Positions 32,084 to 41,075 of a DNA stretch of 64,000 nucleotides are shown in pieces. The DNA is taken from NCBI GenBank assembly GCA_016721505.1, contig JADKHX010000003.1, forward strand, positions 1 to 64,000, given 5' to 3'. The notes under the pieces were generated by a model, which saw only the letters and a list, made by a program, of their open reading frames with translations, was not told the origin of the DNA and searched no databases. The stretch comes from Rhodocyclaceae bacterium. Its GTDB lineage: Bacteria; Pseudomonadota; Gammaproteobacteria; Burkholderiales; Rhodocyclaceae. How positions within the stretch are numbered: position 1 is the stretch's first letter; each line of letters opens with the position of its first letter. The position numbers and the translations under genes are program-made.

Positions 32084-33088
32084 TTATTTCTTCTCAGGCG
32101 GGAAAACCACGCGCCAATCGCGTTTCACATCGGCCACTGCCCAGCCCTTGGCGAGCGCATCGTCGAGCGCTTTGTCGAGTTTCCCGATCTTTGATTCGCG
32201 ATCGTAAGCGACTTCACGTTCGCCATCAGTGTGATGCACCAGCCCCATAAAACGCGCGCCACTACCAGCCGCTGTCCAGCGCAACATGGCGTGATCGCCA
32301 TCAGAATTACCAAAAGTAAAAATCGGCCGCCGACCAATCGCACGATGAATACTCACCGGTTTCATATCGTTGTCGTTAATCACATCCAATTTGGGCTGTA
32401 TCACTATCGCCAACGGGTCGGCGACCGAGCCAAGGCTGTATTTGAAACTTGAACCTATCACCTGCTCCGGTGGAATGCCATAAACACGTTCAGCAAACGC
32501 GCGCATGAAATCCAAATCACCACCCGAACAAATGTAAGTCTTGAAGCCATTGGCGCGCAAATAAGCCATCAGCTCCAACATCGGTTGGAACACCATTTCG
32601 GTGAAGGGACGTTTGGATTTCGGATGACGTGAGTTCGCAACCCAATCCTTCACGATTTTGTTGAAATCCTCGGTGGTATTGCCTGCGTGCGCCATTATCA
32701 CTAACTCGAACAGATCTCGTTCGCTACTAGCCATTACCGCTTTCATATCGCCTACCAAGAGCGCTTTAACAGCTGGTTTCTCCTGCCATTCCGGACGTTG
32801 CGGTGCCAGCGTGCGGATGCGCTCGAAGGTGAAAAATAATTGAAAATACAGAGGTTGTTCAGACCACAAGGTGCCATCGTTATCGAACACCGCGATGCGT
32901 TCAGCTGGTGCAACATAGTCTTTGCCGCTTTGTGTTGTAACGCGCTCAACAAAGCTAACAATCGATTGCTTAGTCGCGCCTTCATTCCAAGACGGCAGCG
33001 CATCGGCGCTGTATGCGGGGGCAATCGATGCCAGCGTGAGCAACAGTAAACAACTTGCAAAGAATTTCACGCGCCGAATCGAATTCAT
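32084..33088 (-). CDS. periplasmic HAD-superfamily phosphatase
   Basis: 334 residues with a signal peptide (FASCLLLLTLASIAPAYSA). AVFDNDGTLW is the HAD nucleophile motif D-x-D-G-T; TYICSGGDLDFMRAFA is motif II; FGNSDGDHAML is motif IV with the acidic pair. This matches the exported HAD phosphatase group related to phosphoserine phosphatase. ATG 33088 overlaps the exporter stop (ATGA), so the two genes are coupled. Substrate unknown. Confidence 0.88.
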   Translation of the reverse strand: MNSIRRVKFFASCLLLLTLASIAPAYSADALPSWNEGATKQSIVSFVERVTTQSGKDYVAPAERIAVFDNDGTLWSEQPLYFQLFFTFERIRTLAPQRPEWQEKPAVKALLVGDMKAVMASSERDLFELVIMAHAGNTTEDFNKIVKDWVANSRHPKSKRPFTEMVFQPMLELMAYLRANGFKTYICSGGDLDFMRAFAERVYGIPPEQVIGSSFKYSLGSVADPLAIVIQPKLDVINDNDMKPVSIHRAIGRRPIFTFGNSDGDHAMLRWTAAGSGARFMGLVHHTDGEREVAYDRESKIGKLDKALDDALAKGWAVADVKRDWRVVFPPEKK

Positions 33089-34050
33089 TTTAACTTCTCC
33101 TCAGGTTGAGCAAGCCCAGCGGCAATTAAACTGGCTCCAATAATAAGCGCACCGCCGATAAATTCGCGCGCGCCCGGCACTTCGTCGGCCAACCACCATG
33201 CAGAAGCCGCGGCGAAAATCAGTTCGCTAACCAAAATCACAATCGCACGGGTCGCGCTGATTCGCATCAATCCGTATTGCATCAAGCTCACCACCAACAC
33301 CAGCAAAATTGCGGTACCCAGCAGGATTGCCCAAGCGCTTAGCGCGAGTGACGAAGGCCATGGTTGCGCGTCATAAAACGGTAAGGCCAAGGCAGCCGTG
33401 GCGGCTGAGCCAAGCGCTGCTGCCAAGGTTTTTTGCGCTTGTGGCACATGCTCAGCACGACGCACCGATACGTTGTACGCGGCATAGGCAATACCGGCCA
33501 TTAATCCGAGGCCGTCGCCGAGCGTCAAACTGCCATTCATCGCGGCAGGACCAAGCATCACCACCGCGCCGCCCAGCGCCATCAACACCACACCAACGCC
33601 GCTTAGCGTAATCGGTTCTTTAAGCAGCCAACGAGCGAGAAATAAAGTCCACAGCGGTGCCAAATACAACAGTAAAGTCGCACGCAACACATCGCCCTGC
33701 AGGGTGGCCAATATGAATCCGGTATTGGTTGCGCCGCCCAAAAAGCCAATTAGCGTGAGCGCAGCAAAGGCATGACGCACTTCAATCACCTGTGCCGGCG
33801 CATCTTGCTCGCGGCGACGAACAATCTGCGGCCAAAAAATGACGAGGCACAACGCGGCGGCAATCAGTTCGGTGGCGATGATCGCCCACACCCCGGACAC
33901 ACCCGAAGCAGCGAGCAAACGAAATGGATATCAGCTAATGCCCCACAACGCGGCGCTGGCGACTAGTGCTAATACGGTCAGCGCAGGCGTTTGGCCGCCG
34001 CCCAGAACCACTTTGCCACCCAAATTGTCGCCACTTATCTCATAGTTCAT
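33085..34050 (-). pseudogene. EamA/DMT-family exporter with an in-frame TGA
   Basis: Full reading from ATG 34050 gives 321 codons with about ten transmembrane segments in two EamA repeats (FAALTLIGFLGGATNTGFILATL ... LGDGLGLMAGIAYAAYNVSVRR ... FIGGALIIGASLIAAGLA). Codon 40 is TGA (33933-33931) within the first helix: ALVASAALWGIS-stop-YPFRLLAAS. EamA proteins usually have WG-x-S-W there, so TGG has become TGA. Everything downstream is intact (277 codons from a TTG at 33918). Either a recent nonsense mutation, an error, or translation restarts within the gene with loss of the first helix. Confidence 0.8.
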
Positions 34051-34129
34051 AGGCCGTGCGTTGCATTTGCCAAACGCAATCGCCCTGACCGATATGGGTG
34101 CGGCGGACACATGCGACTAGACTGTTGTA

Positions 34130-35491
34130 ATGAACCAATCTTCGCACATTTCGCCATCGCCTATCGTGCCGCCGACCGGCCTTAACCCGCCGTTGGCGGC
34201 CACGCTTACTGCGGCCGCCGCCGCGGTTACCGCCGTCATTGCAGGTAGCACGCCAGATTCGGTTTTGCAGGGACTCGCACCCAAGCTACGAGCAGGGGCG
34301 ATGGACTTGAGCTATACCGCGTTGCGTGATTACGGGCGGGGCGATTTTTTGTTGGCGCGATTGACCGCCAAGCGTTTACCCGATGTCTTGGTTCACAGTC
34401 TGTTATTGGTCGCCATTAGCCGATTGGAACGTCGCCCTGAGGAGGCACACACCGTAGTGAACCAAGCGACGGACGCGGCGAAGGAAATGAGTAATGGCCG
34501 CTATAAGGGGGTGGTCAACGGTGTGTTGCGCAATTTTTTGCGACAGCGTGATGAATTGTTGGCGGCGGCGGATAAAGACGCTGTCGCCTTCTCGCGGCAT
34601 CCGGCGTGGTGGATAAATAGAATTCGCGTCGATCACCCGGCGTCTTGGAAAGAAATTCTTGCCGCAGGGAATTCGCATCCGCCGATGTGTTTGCGACTGT
34701 CGAGACGGCGTCTTGGCGCTCCGCGAAGCGGACCTCCCGCCATGCAGAGCACCAGCACCAACTGGCAAGATTCACTCGCCCAAGCGGAAATTGAGGTGCG
34801 CGCGCTTAACGAGGAAGCCTTTCTTCTCACCCGCCCTATGCCGGTCGAGCGCATTCCCGGTTTCGCTGAAGGGCTATGTTCGGTGCAAGATTTTGGCGCA
34901 CAGGCGGCGGCGCATTTACTTGATGTGCGCGGTGGCATGACGGTACTCGATGCCTGCGCAGCACCAGGTGGCAAGGCAGCGCATCTTCTGGAACTTGCCG
35001 ACATCAAACTAACGGCGCTAGACATTGATGCACGGCGTTTGGCGCGTGTGCAAAGCAATCTTGAACGCTTGGGACTAAGCGCGACGCTCAAAGTCGGTAA
35101 CGCTGCAAATATCGATTCATGGTGGGATGGACAGCCGTTCGAGCGAATATTGGCTGATGTGCCATGTACTGCTTCAGGCGTGGTGCGTCGCCATCCGGAT
35201 GCGAAATGGCTGCGCCGCGAAACCGACTTGCGAAAATTTGCCAAACAACAAGCCGAGATCATTGATGCGCTTTGGCAAACACTGGCGCGAGGTGGCAAAA
35301 TGCTCTATTGCACCTGCTCAGTATTTGACCAAGAAAATGCCGCGCAAATCTCCAGCTTTATGCTTCGTCATGCAGACGCGGAGCGATTGCCGACACAGCT
35401 CCATAAATCTACGCAAAGCGATATTGAATTGAAACTTTTGCCGACTGCCGAACATGATGGTTTTTATTACGCGCTGCTACAAAAGCGCTAG
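34130..35491 (+). CDS. rsmB: 16S rRNA m5C967 methyltransferase
   Basis: 453 residues. N-terminal NusB-like domain (MDLSYTALRDYGRGDFLLARL ... VHSLLLVAISRLERRPEEAHTVVNQATDAAKE ... GVVNGVLRNFLRQ), then the SAM domain: VLDACAAPGGKAAHLLEL, LTALDIDARRL, DVPCTASGVVRRHPDAKWLR with the catalytic Cys and YCTCSVFDQEN with the second Cys. Between the two domains, residues 191-212 (RRRLGAPRSGPPAMQSTSTNW) are encoded by an aberrant dispersed repeat, displacing the expected alignment of the connecting segment. Divergent from the EamA gene. Confidence 0.94.
   Translation: MNQSSHISPSPIVPPTGLNPPLAATLTAAAAAVTAVIAGSTPDSVLQGLAPKLRAGAMDLSYTALRDYGRGDFLLARLTAKRLPDVLVHSLLLVAISRLERRPEEAHTVVNQATDAAKEMSNGRYKGVVNGVLRNFLRQRDELLAAADKDAVAFSRHPAWWINRIRVDHPASWKEILAAGNSHPPMCLRLSRRRLGAPRSGPPAMQSTSTNWQDSLAQAEIEVRALNEEAFLLTRPMPVERIPGFAEGLCSVQDFGAQAAAHLLDVRGGMTVLDACAAPGGKAAHLLELADIKLTALDIDARRLARVQSNLERLGLSATLKVGNAANIDSWWDGQPFERILADVPCTASGVVRRHPDAKWLRRETDLRKFAKQQAEIIDALWQTLARGGKMLYCTCSVFDQENAAQISSFMLRHADAERLPTQLHKSTQSDIELKLLPTAEHDGFYYALLQKR
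34701..34765 (+). repeat. dispersed repeat, variant form, in rsmB
   Basis: Ends with CACCAGCACCAACTGGC like the other copies but its upstream part (GACGGCGTCTTGGCGC, CCGCGAAGCGGACCTCCC) differs from the long form, sharing only the GCGAAGC/GCGGAC blocks. Probably a rearranged or degenerated long copy. Confidence 0.7.
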
Positions 35492-36071
35492 GGCAATCGG
35501 CATTGCGCTGATGCTGGCCACACTTGCTGTGACCGGCGGTGTAGCCGGTGCAGCCAACGCAGGCAGCATAGAGCCGGTCGACGCCAGCTTGAATGCTGCC
35601 GAAGATGGTTATTCGCTGGCGGCGAATTTCAATGTGAATATCGGCACCCATTTGGAAGATATATTGACTAAGGGTGGTGTACCGCTTTACTTCAATCTCG
35701 AATTTATTCTTGAGCGTCCACGCAAATATTGGGTGGCCGAACATATCACCAGCCGTACTGAGGTTTATCGGCTGACTTACAGTGGGCTGACCCGTCAATA
35801 TCGACTGTCTAGCGGAGCGCTGCATACCAACTACAACTCGCTCGAAGACGCGCTGCGCGGATTGGGCCGCATTGGCGGATTGCCAGTGGTGGATAAGGGT
35901 CGCCTGTTACCCAGTGAAAGCTACGATGCAGCCGTGCGGCTTTCGCTCGATCGCGCGCAATTACCCAAGCCATTTCAGCTTGATGCGATTACCGACAAAG
36001 AATGGCAAATCGCAGCTAAGACCTTGCGTTGGAAATTTGTGATGCCCAACTCACTGACAGTGTCGCCATGA
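35454..36071 (+). CDS. DUF4390 domain protein
   Basis: 205 residues. Leader with a membrane segment (AIGIALMLATLAVTGGVAGAANA) and a conserved domain VDASLNAAEDGYSLAANFNVNIGTHLEDILTKGGVPLYFNLEFILERPRKYW, then LTYSGLTRQYRLSSGAL and WRFVMP-like WKFVMPNSL. DUF4390 genes precede ntrY in many betaproteobacteria. The start overlaps rsmB by 38 bp and its stop overlaps ntrY (ATGA). Function unknown. Confidence 0.88.
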   Translation: MMVFITRCYKSARAIGIALMLATLAVTGGVAGAANAGSIEPVDASLNAAEDGYSLAANFNVNIGTHLEDILTKGGVPLYFNLEFILERPRKYWVAEHITSRTEVYRLTYSGLTRQYRLSSGALHTNYNSLEDALRGLGRIGGLPVVDKGRLLPSESYDAAVRLSLDRAQLPKPFQLDAITDKEWQIAAKTLRWKFVMPNSLTVSP

Positions 36072-38326
36072 GAATCGTCATCATTGTCTTCGCTGCACTG
36101 GCCGGCATCATGCTGTTTTTACTGGCCGAGGCGAGTAGTAACACTACATTATTGGCGGGCTACTACCCGCTATTGCTAGGCATTAATGGTATCGCCACCG
36201 CGGCCTTGTTGGGCTTAGTGCTGACTCAATTGATACGTCTGCGACGCGATTTTCGGCAGGGTGTATTCGGTGCGCGGCTTAAAAGTCGTTTGCTGTTGAT
36301 GATGGCATTGATGGCCGTGTTACCCGGGGTATTGGTGTATGCGGTTTCAATGCAATTCGCGATCAAGAGCATTGACTCATGGTTTGACGTACGGGTCGAC
36401 ACTGCGTTGGAAGGTGGTCTTAATTTGGCGCATCGTGCGCTCGATGCCTTGCAAGTTGATGCGCTGGACAAAGCCCGTGGCATGGCTGGTGAAATTGGCG
36501 ATGGGCAAAATATCAGCGTCGCGCGACTCGGACGATTGCGTGAGCAAGCGGGCGTGCACAGCGCACTCATCATTAGCCCGAGTGGGCGTGTATTGGCCAG
36601 TAGCGCAGCCGAATCCGAAAACTTGATGCCGGATTTGCCAGCGCCCAGCCAACTGCGTGCAGCCCGCGTCGAGCGTGGATTTTCGACGGTCGGCGAGGTC
36701 GCCAGTGAAGGCCAAGAGCGAACATTAGTGCTACGTGCCTTGGTGCCATTGACGGGTTCCGGCTTCGCGCTAGAACCAAATATTCTGCAGGTTACCCAAC
36801 CAGTGCCAACCGCGATTGCCAACAGCGCCGCGAGTGTCGAGTCGGCGCAGCGGGACTATCAGGCACTGCAACTTGGGCGCTCCGGTCTGAAGCAAATTTA
36901 TAGTTTGACCCTCACCCTCGCTTTGCTGCTCGCCTTATTCGCCGCAATTGCATTGGCGTTCTTTTTGGCTGAACGCTTGGCTGCGCCTTTGCTGATCTTG
37001 GCCGAGGGTACGCGCGCTGTGGCGGCGGGCGATTTCACGCCGCGCGCAACCGTTGCCGCATCGGATGAGATGGGCGTGCTGACGCATTCGTTTAACAGCA
37101 TGACGCAACAACTCGGCGAGGCGCGTAGCGAGAACGAGCGTCGTCGCATCGAAGTCGAAACAGCGCAAGCCTATCTCGAAAGCGTACTGGCAAATTTGTC
37201 AGCGGGTGTGCTGGCGTTTGATGCTGAGTATCGTTTGCGTGCTGCAAACAAAGGCGCAATCACCATTTTGGCTGACCAGCTCGACGACTTGTTGCCAGTG
37301 CCGTTGCCGCAATGGACTCGCCATCGCGACTTGGCCGCCTCGATCACCGGCGGCTTCAGTTCGCATGCGGATGAGTGGCAGGCGCAAATGGAAATCGCGC
37401 AAGGCGATGCGCGACCACAGGTGCTACTAGTTCGTGGCACAGCACTACCCAAAACGGCTGGAGGCGGCGGTTTTGTGGTGGTGTTTGATGACATCACCGA
37501 GCTTATCGCCGCGCAGCGCAGCGCCGCCTGGGGCGAGGTGGCGCGAAGGCTGGCGCACGAGATTAAAAATCCGCTCACACCGATACAGCTTTGCGCCGAA
37601 CGATTGCAAATCAAACTCTCTGGTGAGCTAAGTGGCACATCGCGTGATTTGTTGGCGCGGGCAACGCAAACCATCGTCGAGCAGGTCGCCGCGCTGAAAA
37701 AGATGGTCAATGAATTTCGTGATTACGCCCGCACCCCACCGCCACAGTTGGCCGCGATTGATCTTGCCGGATTGTTGCGCGATGTGGTCGTACTTTATGA
37801 AAACGCTGCTGTGCCGGTTAGCCTTGACGGCGTGTCACTAGCACCAACTGGCGATTCCACCGAGCACGGAACTCAACTGTTGCTGCTACCGGCGCAGGCG
37901 ACTACGGCAACGCAATTTCCACTCGTTCGCGCCGATCCGCAGCAGTTGCGCCAAGTCCTACACAATTTGTTTACCAATGCACAAGACGCATTGATCGGTG
38001 TTGAGGACGCACGCATGGTCGTGAGTTTGGCGCAAGATGGTGAGCGCATGCGCATGAGCGTTAGCGACAACGGGCATGGCTTCGCGCCACAAATTTTGGC
38101 TCGCGCCTTTGAACCTTATGTCACCACCAAGGCCAAAGGCACCGGCCTTGGCCTCGCTATCGTTAAAAAAATTATTGACGATCATGGCGGCGAGATTCGC
38201 CTTGCCAACGATCATGGCGGGCGCGTCAGTATTTGGTTACCACTCGCGTCGAATGCAGCTAGTGCGCCTGTCCCCACCCAGAATTCCACAATCGAATTAC
38301 CTATGAAGGAAACTATCGATGTCTAA
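36068..38326 (+). CDS. ntrY: sensor histidine kinase NtrY
   Basis: 752 residues from ATG 36068 (ATGA overlap with DUF4390). Several membrane segments near the N terminus, a long periplasmic domain, HAMP (LAAPLLILAEGTRAVAAGDFTPRATVAASDEMGVLTHSFN), PAS, then HisKA with the phosphoacceptor in EVARRLAHEIKNPLTPIQL and a HATPase with NLFTNAQDAL (N box), VSDNGHGFA and KGTGLGLAIVKKI. Residues 588-595 (GVSLAPTG) come from a short dispersed repeat placed just before the N box in a loop. Pairs with the downstream regulator; the pair senses nitrogen or redox state in relatives. Confidence 0.93.
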   Translation: MRIVIIVFAALAGIMLFLLAEASSNTTLLAGYYPLLLGINGIATAALLGLVLTQLIRLRRDFRQGVFGARLKSRLLLMMALMAVLPGVLVYAVSMQFAIKSIDSWFDVRVDTALEGGLNLAHRALDALQVDALDKARGMAGEIGDGQNISVARLGRLREQAGVHSALIISPSGRVLASSAAESENLMPDLPAPSQLRAARVERGFSTVGEVASEGQERTLVLRALVPLTGSGFALEPNILQVTQPVPTAIANSAASVESAQRDYQALQLGRSGLKQIYSLTLTLALLLALFAAIALAFFLAERLAAPLLILAEGTRAVAAGDFTPRATVAASDEMGVLTHSFNSMTQQLGEARSENERRRIEVETAQAYLESVLANLSAGVLAFDAEYRLRAANKGAITILADQLDDLLPVPLPQWTRHRDLAASITGGFSSHADEWQAQMEIAQGDARPQVLLVRGTALPKTAGGGGFVVVFDDITELIAAQRSAAWGEVARRLAHEIKNPLTPIQLCAERLQIKLSGELSGTSRDLLARATQTIVEQVAALKKMVNEFRDYARTPPPQLAAIDLAGLLRDVVVLYENAAVPVSLDGVSLAPTGDSTEHGTQLLLLPAQATTATQFPLVRADPQQLRQVLHNLFTNAQDALIGVEDARMVVSLAQDGERMRMSVSDNGHGFAPQILARAFEPYVTTKAKGTGLGLAIVKKIIDDHGGEIRLANDHGGRVSIWLPLASNAASAPVPTQNSTIELPMKETIDV
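37829..37852 (+). repeat. dispersed repeat, short form, in ntrY
   Basis: GGCGTGTCACTAGCACC then AACTGGC, one base changed from consensus; read GVSLAPTG. Confidence 0.85.
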
Positions 38327-39554
38327 AATTCTCGTCGTCGATGATGAGGTCGGCATACGTGAGCTGCTTTGCGAGATTTTGCAAGACGAAGGACACGACG
38401 TTGAGCAAGCAGAAAATGCCGCTGCCGCGCGCACCGCACGCACCATCGGCAAACCAGATTTGGTGCTGCTGGATATTTGGATGCCCGACACCGATGGCAT
38501 CACATTGCTCAAGGAATGGGCCAAGAATGGCCAGCTCACCATGCCAGTGGTGATGATGTCTGGCCACGCAACGATCGATACCGCTGTCGAAGCCACGCGT
38601 ATTGGCGCGACAGATTTTCTTGAGAAACCAGTCGGCATGCAAAAACTGTTGGCGGCGGTGAAAAAGGCGCTGGAAAAGGGCACGCGTACGGCGGCGGCAG
38701 GCTTGGTACTGGAAGATTTTCCGCGCTCGGTGCCACTGCGCGATCTAAAAAAACGACTTGATCAAATGTTAGCCAAGCGCCCTTTATTGTTGTTGCGCTC
38801 GATGCCAGGCAGCATTCTTGAACTGGCAATGAGTAGCTTGCATGGGTCGGGTAAATCGGCGTTGGATTTGGCGCATGATTCCCAGCCCATCGGGGTTGAG
38901 CAACTAGAGCGAATTCACGGCGGCGTGCTGTGGTGCGAAGAGTTAATGCGGCTCACGCGGTTGCAACAAAAAAACCTCATTTTTGCGGCAGATCGATTGG
39001 AACGCTATGGTTTGCATTTGGTCGTCGGTACCACCCACACACCGGCCGAATTAGCTGCGCATGGCTGGGATGAAGGCATTTTGCATCGCCTGTTCGAGAC
39101 CACGCTGGGCGTACCCGGGTTGATTGAATTGCGCGACGAAGTACCTGAACTTGCCGTGCAACTACTGGCGCGCGCGGTCGCCAGCGGCGAAGTTCCGTTG
39201 CGTCGTTTGAGCACCGCAGCACTAAATGCTTTGCGCCAGCACGCGTGGGTAGGTGGCTACGCGGAGTTGCGCGGCGTCGTTAAATCATTGGCCCTGGCGA
39301 GTTTGAATGAAGAAATCGACGAGCAAGATGCGCGGCAGTTGGTTGCGCCAAGTGATGACGCAAACCCGGCGACGGCAGGCTTGGATGCGACAGTATTGAG
39401 CTTGCCGTTGCGTGAAGCGAGGGAGATTTTTGAACGGATGTATTTCAATTTCCATTTGCAACGCGATGGCAGCAACATGACGCGCTTGGCCGAAAAAACC
39501 GGTTTGGAGCGTACCCACTTGTATCGAAAACTTAAAGACTTAGGTCTGCGCTAA
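38319..39554 (+). CDS. ntrX: NtrX-like response regulator with degenerate AAA+ domain
   Basis: 411 residues. Receiver domain intact: ILVVDDEVGIRELL, phosphoacceptor in DLVLLDIWMPD, MMSGHAT and LEKPVG. The central region has the length and spacing of a sigma-54 activator AAA+ domain but lacks a Walker A (no GxxGxGK[ST]) and has no GAFTGA loop; only weak echoes remain (GGVLWCEELMRLTRLQQ for Walker B, LHRLFETTLGVPGLIELRDEVPELA for the arginine-finger region). A Fis-type helix-turn-helix closes it (DGSNMTRLAEKTGLERTHLYRKLKDLGL). Thus it should not hydrolyse ATP or activate sigma-54. AAGGA before ATG 38319 overlapping the end of ntrY. Confidence 0.88.
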   Translation: MSKILVVDDEVGIRELLCEILQDEGHDVEQAENAAAARTARTIGKPDLVLLDIWMPDTDGITLLKEWAKNGQLTMPVVMMSGHATIDTAVEATRIGATDFLEKPVGMQKLLAAVKKALEKGTRTAAAGLVLEDFPRSVPLRDLKKRLDQMLAKRPLLLLRSMPGSILELAMSSLHGSGKSALDLAHDSQPIGVEQLERIHGGVLWCEELMRLTRLQQKNLIFAADRLERYGLHLVVGTTHTPAELAAHGWDEGILHRLFETTLGVPGLIELRDEVPELAVQLLARAVASGEVPLRRLSTAALNALRQHAWVGGYAELRGVVKSLALASLNEEIDEQDARQLVAPSDDANPATAGLDATVLSLPLREAREIFERMYFNFHLQRDGSNMTRLAEKTGLERTHLYRKLKDLGLR

Positions 39555-39579
39555 TTTGCGCTAAGGAAAAACTACATCA

Positions 39580-40653
39580 ATGTCACATACTTCCCGCCCC
39601 CAAAACGATACTTTCTTGCGCGCACTTTTGCGCCAACCGGTCGACTACACGCCAGTCTGGTTGATGCGCCAAGCCGGTCGCTATTTACCTGAATACATGG
39701 AAACGCGGCGTCGCGCAGGCAGCTTTTTGGCGCTCTGTAAAAACCCGCAACTGGCTTGCGAAGTCACGCTCCAACCTTTGGCGCGATTTAATCTCGACGC
39801 AGCAATTTTGTTTTCCGACATTCTTACCGTGCCAGACGCGATGGGGCTTGGACTGTACTTCAGCGAAGGCGAAGGACCGAAATTTGAGCGGCCTTTGCGC
39901 GAAGAGTGGGCAATACGCGATCTAACTGCACCCGACCCCAACGTACATTTGCGTTACGTGATGGATGCCGTAGCCGAGATACGCCGCGCGCTGGATAACT
40001 CGGTGCCCTTGATTGGCTTTTCTGGCAGTCCATGGACATTGGCCTGCTACATGATCGAAGGCGGCGCGTCGAGCGACTATCGCACGGTCAAAACAATGCT
40101 CTACAACCGGCCGGATCTACTGCACCATATTTTGTCTGTCACCGCCAAAGCAGTAACTGATTATTTGAATGCACAGATTGAATCCGGGGCGCAAGCGGTA
40201 ATGATTTTCGATTCATGGGGCGGAGTGCTTTCACACGCGGCGTATCGCGAATTTTCATTGGCTTATATGCAAAGCATTCTGAGTAATTTGAAACGCAGCC
40301 ACGGTGGCGAGCGCGTGCCCTGTATCGTGTTCACCAAAGGCGGCGGGCAATGGCTGGAAGCGATTGCCGACATTGGCTGTGATGCCATCGGCTGTGATTG
40401 GACCACGGACTTGAGCGATGCGCGTCGCCGCGTCGGTGATCGTGTTGCGTTGCAAGGGAACATGGATCCAATGAGTTTGTTCGCCACGCCCGACAAAGTT
40501 GAACAGGAAGCGCGGCGAGTGATGGACAGTTTTGGCGACAACCATTCGGGCGGATTTGTGTTCAATTTAGGTCACGGAATTTCGCAATTCACCCCCCCGG
40601 AAAATGTTGCAGCCTTAGTCGACGCAGTACACCTCCATAGTCGGCGGGCTTAG
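39580..40653 (+). CDS. hemE: uroporphyrinogen decarboxylase
   Basis: 357 residues, haem biosynthesis: decarboxylates uroporphyrinogen III to coproporphyrinogen III. PVWLMRQAGRYLPEY, ILFSDILTVPDAMGLGL, GFSGSPWTLACYMIEGG, FDSWGGVLS and GFVFNLGHGI are all diagnostic. Start preceded by AAGGAAAA. Intact, no repeat inserted. Confidence 0.96.
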   Translation: MSHTSRPQNDTFLRALLRQPVDYTPVWLMRQAGRYLPEYMETRRRAGSFLALCKNPQLACEVTLQPLARFNLDAAILFSDILTVPDAMGLGLYFSEGEGPKFERPLREEWAIRDLTAPDPNVHLRYVMDAVAEIRRALDNSVPLIGFSGSPWTLACYMIEGGASSDYRTVKTMLYNRPDLLHHILSVTAKAVTDYLNAQIESGAQAVMIFDSWGGVLSHAAYREFSLAYMQSILSNLKRSHGGERVPCIVFTKGGGQWLEAIADIGCDAIGCDWTTDLSDARRRVGDRVALQGNMDPMSLFATPDKVEQEARRVMDSFGDNHSGGFVFNLGHGISQFTPPENVAALVDAVHLHSRRA

Positions 40654-41075
40654 TCAGGTGCTTGACTGCTTGCAGCCCTGATGGAGAGCGACTTTGGTCA
40701 AAATGGTGAGGCTAAAACCCTGTTCCAATGGGGGTTTGCAGGGTGCAAAAATTGGCTCTTGGGTAGATGAAAATATTTTCTTCAGGACTTGACTTATTCA
40801 CAGAAGCTGGGGTAGTGCGGAATTTACGGGTAGCGCACAATCGGGAATCCAGTGTTATCTGTAACTCATTGAAATATATGAGTTTTAATTCTGGTCAATT
40901 GTTGCACAATGCTTACAATCCCTTTACTGGACGGCCACTTGAGGTCTTTGGTGGAAGCTTTTCCCCAAAGTTATCCACAGAAATTGTGGGTAAGAAAAAA
41001 TCCCTTTCAGTCCATGGGTTTAGCTTACAAATGCAAGGTTGCTTCGAGATGTATTTAGCAAGCTACTGAACGGTC
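40654..41075. other. AT-rich 420-bp gap with DnaA-box-like sites
   Basis: No convincing gene. TTATTCACA at 40794-40802 and TTATCCACA at 40971-40979 are exact matches to the DnaA box consensus TTATNCACA on the plus strand. TGTGGGTAA at 40985-40993 is a one-mismatch box on the minus strand, 5 bp after the second. The stretch around 40765-40930 is markedly A+T-rich, with ATGAAAATATTTTC and GAAATATATGAGTTTTAATTC. CAATTGT-TGC-ACAATG at about 40897 is a further short inverted repeat. The neighbour priA is a replication gene; this is a candidate DnaA-binding region. Confidence 0.45.

Noticed and set aside
40767..41069. Plus-strand open frame of 100 codons between hemE and priA
   Set aside because: No domain, poor composition, no ribosome-binding site, and it covers the A+T-rich DnaA-box stretch.
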